Shown here: piece after piece, positions 27,041 to 33,338 of the stretch
How positions within the stretch are numbered: the first letter of the stretch is position 1
Layout of the letters: the number at the start of each line of letters is the position of its first letter
DNA from: a virus
IMG/VR virus record: IMGVR_UViG_3300042460_000424
Location: 1-36,424 of that record
DNA length: 36,424 nucleotides
Strand: one strand, 5' to 3'
The notes under the pieces: model-generated
Databases searched by the model: none
Seen by the model: the letters and a program-made list of their open reading frames with translations, nothing else
Told to the model about the DNA's origin: nothing
Made by a program: the position numbers and the translations under genes

Positions 27041-27075
27041 GGCGTGGGGCTTGCCCTTCCCCCTACTTTTTGGTA
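27041..27075 (+). promoter_or_regulatory. promoter of the 27098 gene
   Basis: TTGCCC, 17 nt, TACAAT (about 27073-27078), then GGATAGAAGGAGATACCT before ATG, a full Shine-Dalgarno. A GC-rich imperfect hairpin (GGGAGGGGC/GCCCTTCCCC, 27032-27061) precedes CTTTTTGG and may end the upstream operon. Confidence 0.5.
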
Positions 27076-27097
27076 CAATGGATAGAAGGAGATACCT

Positions 27098-27337
27098 ATG
27101 ACTTATTCAGTTAGACGAACGGCAACGCATAATAAAGAAACTCGTATGGCAGAGCAGTTAGGCAAACTCCTTACCCAAGATTTTGCGGTAGATTTAGAAA
27201 GAGTAGGATTTTACATAGTAAGAAACCTACCCCTGATTAACTACCACAGACTAGAGGTTTTGAGTTTGACATCTATGGAAGAGTATGATAAACTTATGTT
27301 AGAGATGAAAGGACCCGCAAATGGACTACGCAGATAA
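27098..27337 (+). CDS. hypothetical early protein
   Basis: 79 residues: MTYSVRRTATHNKETRMAEQ, DLERVGFYIVRNLPLINYHR. Mixed alpha/beta. Strong AGAAGGAGA site. Overlaps the next gene by 17 nt. Confidence 0.65.
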   Translation: MTYSVRRTATHNKETRMAEQLGKLLTQDFAVDLERVGFYIVRNLPLINYHRLEVLSLTSMEEYDKLMLEMKGPANGLRR

Positions 27338-27614
27338 GACAGGACTACTAGGTCAACTATGGATTGACTATCGTGAGGACGAGAACTTCTCGCTCTTTAT
27401 GGAATACAACGACATTGGTTTGCCATTGTCCTATGTAGTGGCAGAAGGTTTGGTGCCAGCACTAACACAACTGGGCGAGGACTATGTTGATGAGACTATC
27501 GAGATGTTGTTTAAACTTCTTGAGATTACAGAACAAGAAGTGGAGTTGCTACCCAGAATTAATTTAGATTCAGTTCTAGAACTCGCACACCAAAAGAAAA
27601 ACACAATCGAGTAA
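27321..27614 (+). CDS. conserved actinophage early protein (WIDYRxDE...NDIGLPL family)
   Basis: 97 residues: LLGQLWIDYREDENFSLFME, YNDIGLPLSYVVAEGLVPAL, TQLGEDYVDETIEMLFKLLE. The pattern is familiar from actinobacteriophage early genes of unknown role. Followed by a GC hairpin. Confidence 0.7.
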   Translation: MDYADKTGLLGQLWIDYREDENFSLFMEYNDIGLPLSYVVAEGLVPALTQLGEDYVDETIEMLFKLLEITEQEVELLPRINLDSVLELAHQKKNTIE

Positions 27615-27616
27615 TC

Positions 27617-27645
27617 TGGCCCCTGCGGGGGCGCCCTATATTTTC
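27617..27645 (+). terminator. rho-independent-type terminator
   Basis: GGCCCC-TGC-GGGG-g-C stem loop (27618-27632) joined to GGCGCC, followed by CTATATTTTC. Confidence 0.55.
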
Positions 27646-27825
27646 TCATATGTCAAACCATGCAAACCACATTTTCAAAAGATGATTACGAACGATCAAA
27701 AATTTTTCCCCAAACCTAGCATATTACGATGGGCCAATTCTTTTCCCCAAACCTAGCATATCCTGGTTTGGCCAAACCTTATACCATACAAACCTTATAT
27801 TGTCAAACCATGTTATAATTAAACC

Positions 27826-28077
27826 ATGCCACATCACTTTGCAAAGATGTATGAGAACAAGTCCCATAGACATGATTCTCTTTCTGACTCTGCTATCTTT
27901 AATGAAGCAGTAGGTTCTATAACGGGTATGTTGTATTCTATTGTTACTCTTAAGGCTTTCTTTCCTTTCTTTAGATCCCCTGCGGAAATCATTGATAATG
28001 CTGTTAATCATGCCCCTTATCCTATGCCGTCGCAAAAATCGGGGGAGTCAAAGTATACCCAATTAACCCTATGGTAA
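27826..28077 (+). CDS. hypothetical protein, leaderless
   Basis: 83 residues: MPHHFAKMYENKSHRHDSLS, GMLYSIVTLKAFFPFFRSPA. One hydrophobic stretch. TATAAT (27814-27819) ends 6 nt before ATG, and two terminators follow, which favours it over the long opposing frame. Not recognised. Confidence 0.55.
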   Translation: MPHHFAKMYENKSHRHDSLSDSAIFNEAVGSITGMLYSIVTLKAFFPFFRSPAEIIDNAVNHAPYPMPSQKSGESKYTQLTLW

Positions 28078-28081
28078 ATAA

Positions 28082-28127
28082 CAAACCTTTTATCCTGGTT
28101 TCTTAAATATTTGATAAAGGTTTTTCA
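28082..28127 (+). terminator. probable terminator of the 27826 gene
   Basis: AAACCTTTTATC (28083-28094) pairs with GATAAAGGTTT (28113-28123) with one bulge, followed by TTC. The arms are themselves AAACC/GGTTT repeats. Confidence 0.5.
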
Positions 28128-28153
28128 AAATAAGATTACGATTATCGACAATT

Positions 28154-28179
28154 TCTCCCTGGTTTTGGGAGATTTTTTT
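28154..28179 (+). terminator. rho-independent terminator
   Basis: TCTCCC (28154-28159), 7-nt loop, GGGAGA (28167-28172), then seven T (28173-28179). Textbook form. Confidence 0.85.
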
Positions 28180-28350
28180 ATGCAGCAAATGGGCTTGACA
28201 AACCTTAAAAACTAGGATATAATGCCCAAACCCTGCATATGATGGTTTGACAGATATGAAGGTTTGTGATACAATCCCCGACATAAGGTTTTGAGGTTTG
28301 GGGTTTGTCGCCCAGAAGATTACGACGCCATCTATAAAAGGGCCCTATAC

Positions 28351-28380
28351 TCCACTATCCTCCACTTTACTCCACTTCTA
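28351..28380 (+). repeat. three 10-bp TCCACT iterons
   Basis: TCCACT at 28351, 28361 and 28371, exactly one helical turn apart. Confidence 0.75.
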
Positions 28381-28413
28381 GACTGTCTAATAATATAATC
28401 AGTAAGATTAATC

Positions 28414-28467
28414 TGTGGATAACTTGTGGATAACTATGATATTTTTAGCCTATTAGCCTGTGGATAA
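28414..28467 (-). promoter_or_regulatory. cluster of three perfect DnaA boxes
   Basis: TGTGGATAA (reverse of TTATCCACA) at 28414-28422, 28425-28433 and 28459-28467, all one orientation, the first two 11 bp apart. Confidence 0.8.
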
Positions 28468-28473
28468 CTATAC

Positions 28474-28502
28474 TTGACAGGCAGACACATCCGTAATATA
28501 CT
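28474..28502 (+). promoter_or_regulatory. leaderless promoter of the 28509 gene
   Basis: TTGACA (28474-28479), 17 nt, TATACT (28497-28502), 6 nt to ATG. The nearest DnaA box ends 7 bp before the -35, so DnaA could regulate it. Confidence 0.75.
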
Positions 28503-28508
28503 TAGAAT

Positions 28509-28754
28509 ATGACTAAATTTGCAGCCTTTATATTCTTACTTCTCACATCACCAATATGGGTAACGATCTTTGTTTTATTCGGTGCTGGCATCCTTGCTTT
28601 CTTTATTAACAACTGGCAAGGCTTTATCATTCCTATCATAATTGCTATTCTTTGGAACATGCCAGATAAAGAAAAGCCTACTACAGGGACTTCGAGTGTT
28701 CCAAAGGCTCCTCGTGAGACATATGGTCATATCTTTACCAAACCTAAGAACTAA
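28509..28754 (+). CDS. small membrane protein
   Basis: 81 residues. Two hydrophobic helices, about 3-32 (FAAFIFLLLTSPIWVTIFVL) and 33-49 (WQGFIIPIIIAILW), then a soluble tail KPTTGTSSVPKAPRETYGHI. Leaderless. Enclosed by DnaA boxes; membrane attachment of a replication complex is possible but unproven. Confidence 0.65.
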   Translation: MTKFAAFIFLLLTSPIWVTIFVLFGAGILAFFINNWQGFIIPIIIAILWNMPDKEKPTTGTSSVPKAPRETYGHIFTKPKN

Positions 28755-28757
28755 ACC

Positions 28758-28766
28758 TGTGGATAA
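28758..28766 (-). promoter_or_regulatory. fourth perfect DnaA box
   Basis: TGTGGATAA directly after the 28509 gene stop, in the extended context CCTGTGGATAACTATA shared with the box at 28459. Confidence 0.7.
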
Positions 28767-29006
28767 CTATATTTTTGCGGTACAAGGATCAGACACCCTA
28801 TGGGATAAGAACTCCCCACATGGGCATAAGGCTTCCTCACAGTGGCAGTTATCCTTATCTATCAAACCTTCATTAACAGGTAGAGGGTTGCAGGGTTTAT
28901 TACTCTCATGGGAGACATATTCGCCACATGGGGAAAAGCCTATCTTGCCATACTCACCAGCATGACCTATTCCTTTAGGGCTTGCGTTACATAGTTCTGG
29001 TTTCAT
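28767..29006 (-). CDS. Cys-rich protein with internal duplication, leaderless
   Basis: 79 residues. Two copies of a Cys module: FSPCGEYVSHESNKPC and LCPCGEFLSHRVSDPC, with further C/H around (DNCHCEEALC). TAGAAT (29013-29018) ends 6 nt before ATG. The duplication in this frame argues against the opposing plus frame. Probable zinc protein, new family. Confidence 0.5.
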   Translation of the reverse strand: MKPELCNASPKGIGHAGEYGKIGFSPCGEYVSHESNKPCNPLPVNEGLIDKDNCHCEEALCPCGEFLSHRVSDPCTAKI

Positions 29007-29082
29007 ATAGGTATTCTATCATGCTATTGGGGATTATGATGACATCTTTTTATTCCCCGAATTTTATGCTATACTGGACGAT

Positions 29083-29676
29083 ATGATCAATTATAAAAAT
29101 AGCAAGAGTTCTTCATTCCAAGAGTCGTTTGCCATATCTATGACCCAGGAGAAGAAGAATGGTTTCTATGTAGAGTTAGGCTCAGCAGACCCATATATCG
29201 AAAGTAACACCTATTTACTAGAATCTGAGTTTGGATGGAAGGGGCTTGCCTTAGAAATTGATGAAGGTCTGGCTCAAAGATATAACTCCTCTGACCGTAC
29301 TAACAAGTGCACTAACGCTGATGCTTTAACCTTTGACTACCTGTCTTATTTTAGAGACAATAACTTCCCAAAGACTATTGACTTCTTGCAGATTGATATT
29401 GATGGACATGACAAAGGAAACTGTCTATTAGCCCTCCTAGCCCTGCCTATGCTACAGTATAGATTTTCGGTCATAATCATTGAGCATGACCTGTCTCAAA
29501 ACTACAAGAGAGCCTCCATGAGAGATGCTCAAAGAGAAATCTTAAGCAGCCTAGGATACAAACTAATTGGGCAAACCCTTAGTGAAGACTGGTGGATCGA
29601 TCCAGAATCAGTAAACCAAGAAGCCTATAGATATGATATCTTCAACGGACATCCACTTATTGGAGAAGTAAAATGA
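29083..29676 (+). CDS. FkbM-type SAM-dependent methyltransferase
   Basis: 197 residues. GFYVELGSADPYIESNTYLL and ESEFGWKGLALEID form the SAM-binding start of the FkbM/Methyltransf_21 family; TIDFLQIDIDGHDKGN is the second conserved block. It should O- or N-methylate a sugar or small group. TATACT (29070-29075) ends 7 nt before ATG. ATGA overlap with the 2OG oxygenase suggests sequential action on one substrate. Confidence 0.8.
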   Translation: MINYKNSKSSSFQESFAISMTQEKKNGFYVELGSADPYIESNTYLLESEFGWKGLALEIDEGLAQRYNSSDRTNKCTNADALTFDYLSYFRDNNFPKTIDFLQIDIDGHDKGNCLLALLALPMLQYRFSVIIIEHDLSQNYKRASMRDAQREILSSLGYKLIGQTLSEDWWIDPESVNQEAYRYDIFNGHPLIGEVK

Positions 29677-30245
29677 ATGTAATCCAACACGCAGATGGCA
29701 TATATGAAATAGAAGATTTCCTAAATGATGAAGAGCAAGAACTATTTCTATCTTCATGCACAGATGATGGATGGGAAGAGTCTCACCCAGGAAACATAAC
29801 TAAGCCAATGACAAATGAAGAGTTTAGTCTAAGAGATAAACTGCTTGCTAGGCTAGGTACTTTTTTTGAAAACGTGGATTCTTTCTCTACTGTTAATCGC
29901 CTAAGAAGACTAACAACAGGTGAGTTTATGTGGCCTCACGTAGATGCTGGAAAGCCTCCAATACTTCCAGACACTGTAACCCCCATAGAAACTCCAGTAG
30001 AATCAAAGAGTATAGTCTTTGGGGTTGCGATATATCTAAATGACAAGTTTACAGGTGGTGAGTTATCCTACCCAGATATTGAACTAGATATCTATCCAAA
30101 GCCTAGAAGTGCAGTTATTCATAATGCTAAGTTTAACCATGAAGTTAAGACTGTTACCTCTGGTAATAGATATTCTATAACAGCATTTATTTATGGTGAT
30201 GAGACTACCAAGTTTAATGGCCATGCCCAGGATAATAACCAATAG
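29673..30245 (+). CDS. prolyl 4-hydroxylase-type 2OG-Fe(II) oxygenase
   Basis: 190 residues. LTTGEFMWPHVDAG gives H89-x-D91, SIVFGVAIYLNDKFTGGELS is the typical strand, PRSAVIHNAKFNHEV gives H156 and GNRYSITAFI gives R166 (2-oxoglutarate). All key residues are present. Fourth iron oxygenase of the window, coupled to the methyltransferase rather than to the glycosyltransferase. Confidence 0.85.
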   Translation: MNVIQHADGIYEIEDFLNDEEQELFLSSCTDDGWEESHPGNITKPMTNEEFSLRDKLLARLGTFFENVDSFSTVNRLRRLTTGEFMWPHVDAGKPPILPDTVTPIETPVESKSIVFGVAIYLNDKFTGGELSYPDIELDIYPKPRSAVIHNAKFNHEVKTVTSGNRYSITAFIYGDETTKFNGHAQDNNQ

Positions 30246-30277
30246 TGCCCTTTAGGGCATATGTAGGTTTACTACTT

Positions 30278-30607
30278 CTATTTTGCGCCGAACTCTAAAG
30301 ACTTACCTATAGCATTATTGACCATGCGGACCAAACCTCGTCTCGTAATTTTTGACGCATCGAACGTCTCCGTATACCCACCTTGAGGCATATCTGCCTT
30401 ATCTAGGAAATGTCCGTACTTAGTCCTTAGTGTGTCTAATACTAGAGATTCTACTGCTCTTGCTTGATCCCGTTCGGAAAACCACCAATACTTAATTAGG
30501 ACCCAGCCCTTCTGCCTGTGGCTTGCAAACCTTCTACCAGACACATCAGATATGCCTATCTTAATAGCCTTATGTATTGGGCTATATAGTATATATAGTA
30601 GGGTCAT
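30278..30607 (-). CDS. GIY-YIG / T5orf172-type nuclease domain protein
   Basis: 109 residues from ATG 30607, where TATAAT (30614-30619) ends 6 nt upstream; the frame extends to 30691 but over the divergent promoter. MTLLYILYSPIHKAIKIGIS (Y...Y, KIGIS), GRRFASHRQKGW, YWWFSERDQARAVESLVLDT (E) follow the fold of the Mug113/T5orf172 branch. A stand-alone phage nuclease, possibly homing. Converges with the oxygenase gene. Confidence 0.7.
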   Translation of the reverse strand: MTLLYILYSPIHKAIKIGISDVSGRRFASHRQKGWVLIKYWWFSERDQARAVESLVLDTLRTKYGHFLDKADMPQGGYTETFDASKITRRGLVRMVNNAIGKSLEFGAK

Positions 30608-30620
30608 GTATCTATTATAC

Positions 30621-30649
30621 TTGACATACCCTGTCAAAATCGCTATAAT
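30621..30649 (+). promoter_or_regulatory. leaderless promoter of the 30656 gene, with -35 dyad
   Basis: TTGACA (30621-30626), 17 nt, TATAAT (30644-30649), 6 nt to ATG. TTGACA-TACCC-TGTCAA is an inverted repeat shared by the divergent nuclease promoter. Confidence 0.8.
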
Positions 30650-30655
30650 TAAGGT

Positions 30656-30862
30656 ATGATAAACATGGAAATACCTGACCCGTTTACTCAATTCAGAATA
30701 GATAAATACAACAGAACAAAAGGATTACGATATGATTTCTTTTCTGGGGAATGGGATATGGAGTGTGGTTGTTGTGGAGAACCCCTTAATGCTCCAAACC
30801 GAAAGACCATGACAAAAATTAGACTATACCATACAAGAAATGAGTGCTTAGGTGGATACTAA
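30656..30862 (+). CDS. small zinc-binding protein
   Basis: 68 residues: MINMEIPDPFTQFRIDKYNR, WDMECGCCGEPLNAPNRKTM, YHTRNECLGGY. CxCC..H..C cluster suggests zinc. Start fixed by the consensus leaderless promoter. First of a chain to 31355. Confidence 0.65.
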   Translation: MINMEIPDPFTQFRIDKYNRTKGLRYDFFSGEWDMECGCCGEPLNAPNRKTMTKIRLYHTRNECLGGY

Positions 30863-31016
30863 TTGCTGCACTATATCTAAGGATAATGATGCTTTTTGGG
30901 ATACCCACCAAACCATGTCAGATGGTCATATCTGGTGTGTTACCAAGTATATTGTTGATAAGGCTAAGGCTCAAGTTAAGTCTAAGTATGGCAATAAGAA
31001 AAGACATCGCCAATGA
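30852..31016 (+). CDS. 54-residue hypothetical protein, GTG start
   Basis: GTG at 30852 overlaps the previous gene by 11 nt; TGA overlaps the next ATG (ATGA at 31013). (V)DTNCCTISKDNDAFWDTHQT, DGHIWCVTKYIVDKAKAQVK, basic end KKRHRQ. Kept because it is coupled on both sides; an overlapping +1 frame has no such signals. Confidence 0.5.
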   Translation: MDTNCCTISKDNDAFWDTHQTMSDGHIWCVTKYIVDKAKAQVKSKYGNKKRHRQ

Positions 31017-31246
31017 AAAAATGTTATGCTACTAAAAATGATGGTAAGACCTGCTTTGCAAATGTAGCACATCCTAAACAATACTGTCATATCCATGACC
31101 CAAATGGAAAGTTTAGACAGCAATTAAAGCGTAAAGGTATGGGCAAGGGATATACTCCAAAATGTGATCATACTTGGTATATGAGGGAGCCTGGTATACA
31201 ATGTACAAAGTGTTTAGTTATATGGGAGAGTGATGAAAGAGCCTAA
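31013..31246 (+). CDS. zinc-binding protein with CxxxxxxGxxC..CxxH finger
   Basis: 77 residues. MKKCYATKNDGKTCFANVAH, PKQYCHIHDPNGKFRQQLKR follows the phage/bacterial pattern C-ATxxDGxxC-xxxA-xxYCxxHxP. A second site is KCDHTWYMREPGIQCTKC. Probably nucleic-acid binding. ATGA overlap upstream. Confidence 0.7.
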   Translation: MKKCYATKNDGKTCFANVAHPKQYCHIHDPNGKFRQQLKRKGMGKGYTPKCDHTWYMREPGIQCTKCLVIWESDERA

Positions 31247-31355
31247 GATAGCCCAAATGGACTGGCGTAGCCTTGGATATTGGCCCGTATGGAAAGATGG
31301 AAAAAAGGTATGGGTACCCAAAGACAAGATAAACACTGATGATGAACAAACTTAA
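31233..31355 (+). CDS. 40-residue Trp-rich micro-protein
   Basis: MKEPKIAQMDWRSLGYWPVW, KDGKKVWVPKDKINTDDEQT. Overlaps the previous gene by 14 nt. Looks like a small beta domain with four Trp. Not recognised. Confidence 0.5.
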   Translation: MKEPKIAQMDWRSLGYWPVWKDGKKVWVPKDKINTDDEQT

Positions 31356-31373
31356 ACATGATATAATCGGTAT

Positions 31374-31499
31374 ATGAATAAATCTAAGTGTTTTTTCTGC
31401 GAAAAAGATGCAACTCATTACGATGTTGTAGTAGATCACGCTGACTACATAGTTGCAGATGTATGTCTAACTCATTTGTCTGTGAGCCATGTTTCATAA
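31374..31499 (+). CDS. 41-residue zinc-finger micro-protein, leaderless
   Basis: MNKSKCFFCEKDATHYDVVV, DVCLTHLSVSH: CxxC and CxxH. TATAAT (31362-31367) ends 6 nt before ATG. TAATG overlap with the next gene. I prefer it to a frame start at 31463 that lies inside it. Confidence 0.6.
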   Translation: MNKSKCFFCEKDATHYDVVVDHADYIVADVCLTHLSVSHVS

Positions 31500-31735
31500 T
31501 GGACAAAAGAATCCTTAAAGATGGATCTGAGGTTGACTCTTTTAATAAGCCAGTTGATCTAGTTATTCATACTAAGGCCCCTGGAAAATGGAAATTAATT
31601 GATTTAGAAACAGGGGAAGAGTACCTTGGATCTGAGATAAGCACAGACTTTGCAGAAGTGCTTAGAGAAAAGGTTAACATTAATAAAATAGGCACTTGGG
31701 TAAAAACCAAGTGGAAACAAAAGCAAGTTGACTAA
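31499..31735 (+). CDS. hypothetical small protein
   Basis: 78 residues from ATG 31499 (TAATG): MDKRILKDGSEVDSFNKPVD, LVIHTKAPGKWKLIDLETGE. Beta-rich then helical. The WKLIDLETGEEY motif looks like a small phage binding domain. Not recognised. Confidence 0.6.
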   Translation: MDKRILKDGSEVDSFNKPVDLVIHTKAPGKWKLIDLETGEEYLGSEISTDFAEVLREKVNINKIGTWVKTKWKQKQVD

Positions 31736-31762
31736 ACCCTAACTTTAAGGTATACTTGATAT

Positions 31763-32047
31763 ATGGAACAATGGATTAATGACTATGCCTCATGGGTGCT
31801 TGCTCTCAGTGGGGTTGCAGCAATCTATTTTGTTGGAAGAAAACAAATTTGGGCATGGATCTGGGCTACATTTAATGAGGCTATGTGGATCTACTATGCC
31901 TTAGTAACTAAGCAGTATGGCTTTATCTTTGCTGCAATTGCATACTCTATTGTTTATATTAGATCTTACAGACACTGGAAAGACTTAGAAAAAGAACAGT
32001 TGTCTTGGAAAAGTTTTACACAATTGATATGGAAGGAAAACAAATGA
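31763..32047 (+). CDS. three-helix membrane protein, PnuC-like fragment
   Basis: 94 residues. Helices at about 8-24 (YASWVLALSGVAAIYFVG), 27-46 (QIWAWIWATFNEAMWIYYAL) and 51-67 (YGFIFAAIAYSIVYI), then RSYRHWKDLEKEQ. The GRKQIWAW...N.A.W..YAL..KQYGF pattern recalls the small phage proteins related to nicotinamide transporter PnuC. TATACT (31751-31756) ends 6 nt before ATG. ATGA overlap downstream. Confidence 0.7.
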   Translation: MEQWINDYASWVLALSGVAAIYFVGRKQIWAWIWATFNEAMWIYYALVTKQYGFIFAAIAYSIVYIRSYRHWKDLEKEQLSWKSFTQLIWKENK

Positions 32048-32136
32048 TGATTAACGCTTTATTTTTAATACCAACTGCTATTGCAGCGTATTTACTGTGT
32101 TACTTTATAATGACATACAAAGTAGATCAAGACTAA
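32044..32136 (+). CDS. 30-residue membrane micro-protein
   Basis: MMINALFLIPTAIAAYLLCY, FIMTYKVDQD: one helix and a short cytoplasmic tail. ATGA overlap with the PnuC-like gene, suggesting a partner subunit. Confidence 0.55.
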   Translation: MMINALFLIPTAIAAYLLCYFIMTYKVDQD

Positions 32137-32152
32137 TTTTAGGAGAATAAAG

Positions 32153-32326
32153 ATGAGTATAGATGAAATGGCATTAAGAGAAGAGATAGCAAGAGAGATT
32201 GAAGCCCTTCCTATTGAACCATCTGTAACAAATGCATTAGGCATGCGTCTTGCTGCTGCACATGTTGCAAGAGGAAAAGCAAATTATATGGCCAGTATTT
32301 TTGAAAAACAAATGGACTTTGAGTAA
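32153..32326 (+). CDS. 57-residue helical acidic protein
   Basis: MSIDEMALREEIAREIEALP, NALGMRLAAAHVARGKANYM. AGGAGAATAAAG ribosome site. Not recognised. Confidence 0.6.
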   Translation: MSIDEMALREEIAREIEALPIEPSVTNALGMRLAAAHVARGKANYMASIFEKQMDFE

Positions 32327-32329
32327 TAA

Positions 32330-32626
32330 GTGAGACACACAACAAAGATAGAAAAGACTAGGGTCTGGCCTCTAAGAGTTATAGGGAATATATGTGGTGG
32401 ATTTGCTGGCAATCATTTGTTCAAGGCTATAATTCTAGATGAAGATGGCAATCTAGGTTGGCGTTATAAGTACCACGGTAAAATGTGGGTAGTGCTTAAC
32501 AAACCTTACAGGTGGTGGGGCACATATTATGAACTTGATATTCAAGGACTAAAGGATGATCTAGATGGTGCTGGATGGGATGACTATGACGAGTTTGGTA
32601 AAGCCTACTGGGATAAAGATGAGTAG
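32330..32626 (+). CDS. hypothetical protein, GTG start
   Basis: 98 residues. KTRVWPLRVIGNICGGFAGN, FKAIILDEDGNLGWRYKYHG, KPYRWWGTYYELDIQGLKDD, acidic C-terminus. Aromatic and beta-rich. GTG at 32330, 3 nt after the previous stop. Not recognised. Confidence 0.6.
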   Translation: MRHTTKIEKTRVWPLRVIGNICGGFAGNHLFKAIILDEDGNLGWRYKYHGKMWVVLNKPYRWWGTYYELDIQGLKDDLDGAGWDDYDEFGKAYWDKDE

Positions 32627-32723
32627 GATACTTGTTTGTCCCGTCTGCAAAAAAGAATGGAACCTTCGATGGGGCATTATGGCTAATGAATCTCTATCTA
32701 ATCACATGAAAGAACACCAATGA
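32619..32723 (+). CDS. 34-residue C2H2-type zinc-finger protein
   Basis: MSRILVCPVCKKEWNLRWGI, MANESLSNHMKEHQ. C7-x2-C10 and H-x3-H with about 18 residues between: a single complete C2H2-like finger as a free-standing protein. Overlaps both neighbours (8 nt and ATGA). Confidence 0.6.
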   Translation: MSRILVCPVCKKEWNLRWGIMANESLSNHMKEHQ

Positions 32724-33169
32724 AACCTCTTGCATACATCTTTGACGTAGACGGAACTCTAGCCAATGTAGATCCTTACCTTCACTATGTTCGTGGCTCT
32801 AATAGGGACTATGAGGCTTTTCATGAGGCTTCTGTAGATGCCCTGCCAAATATAGAGGTAGTAGAAATGTTAAACAATGCTTTCTTTGATCAGATGCACG
32901 TCATTATTGTCACATCAAGAAAAGAAACTTGGCGTGGACTAACATCATATTGGCTTGCTAAAAATGACATTGGACATCATGCACTATACATGCGTGGTGA
33001 TGATGATAACAGACCAGACTATGAAGTTAAAAAAGATATCTTACTTAAGATTAAGAAACATTGGAGCGTCGTTCATGCAGTAGACGATAACCCTAATGTA
33101 ATTAGGTTGTGGGAAAATTATGGAATACCTACTACCAAGATCGGAACATGGGACGGAGATAAGTCTTGA
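32720..33169 (+). CDS. HAD-superfamily phosphatase (polynucleotide 3'-phosphatase-like)
   Basis: 149 residues. AYIFDVDGTLA has nucleophile D9 and D11, VIIVTSRKE is motif II (T65/S66), KKDILLKI has the motif III Lys, VVHAVDDNPN is motif IV (D122/D123). Size and the SRKE motif match the isolated phosphatase half of T4-type polynucleotide kinase, which removes 3'-phosphates in RNA/DNA repair. A tRNA repair role fits a phage with tRNA genes (inference). Confidence 0.85.
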   Translation: MKPLAYIFDVDGTLANVDPYLHYVRGSNRDYEAFHEASVDALPNIEVVEMLNNAFFDQMHVIIVTSRKETWRGLTSYWLAKNDIGHHALYMRGDDDNRPDYEVKKDILLKIKKHWSVVHAVDDNPNVIRLWENYGIPTTKIGTWDGDKS

Positions 33170-33194
33170 CACAGACATCCCAATATGATATGAT
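33166..33194 (+). promoter_or_regulatory. leaderless promoter of the 33201 gene
   Basis: TTGACA (33166-33171), 17 nt, TATGAT (33189-33194), 6 nt to ATG. The -35 overlaps the HAD gene stop. Confidence 0.75.
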
Positions 33195-33200
33195 TAGATC

Positions 33201-33338
33201 ATGAGCCAAAGAGTTAAGAAAATTTATAAGTGCGTTGAATGTGAGACTATGATTACTATTGTAACCAAGGTTCACGAACTACCAGAGTCAATTATCTGTC
33301 CATGTGACAGCGTAGCAGAAAATCAGGGTGCAAAATGA
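33201..33338 (+). CDS. 45-residue zinc-ribbon micro-protein
   Basis: MSQRVKKIYKCVECETMITI, ELPESIICPCDSVAENQGAK: CxxC and CxC. Leaderless; ATGA overlap downstream. Confidence 0.6.
   Translation: MSQRVKKIYKCVECETMITIVTKVHELPESIICPCDSVAENQGAK

Larger units (their letters stand above)
27640..28320. repeat. AAACC/GGTTT-rich repeat region with ATTACGA elements (origin-like)
   Basis: About twenty AAACC or GGTTT pentamers outside the small gene at 27826. Several are extended as CCCCAAACCTAGCATAT (27708 and 27745). ATTACGA-15/16 nt-CCC elements at 27685, 27723 and 28135. Expected frequency of AAACC plus GGTTT is about one per 500 bp. Adjacent to iterons and DnaA boxes. Confidence 0.55.
28180..28508. 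other. origin-like intergenic region: iterons and DnaA boxes
   Basis: No gene seen. It contains more GGTTT repeats to 28310, three exact-period 10-bp iterons TCCACTATCC/TCCACTTTAC/TCCACTTCTA (28351-28380), an AT-rich stretch, then TGTGGATAA DnaA boxes at 28414, 28425 and 28459, and the promoter of 28509. A fourth box lies at 28758. Confidence 0.55.

Noticed and set aside
27724-28035. 103-codon minus-strand frame opposite 27826-28077
   Set aside because: The plus frame has a -10 six bases before ATG and terminators after it; the minus frame has neither.
28090-28284. 64-codon minus-strand frame
   Set aside because: Runs through a textbook plus-strand terminator and the AAACC repeats.
30247-30258. 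GCCC-TTTA-GGGC hairpin between the convergent 29673 and 30278 genes as terminator
   Set aside because: Only 4 bp of stem and no U-tract on either strand.
30844-31035. 63-codon plus frame, hydrophobic
   Set aside because: The GTG frame 30852-31016 fits the overlapping gene chain (ATGA with 31013) better.
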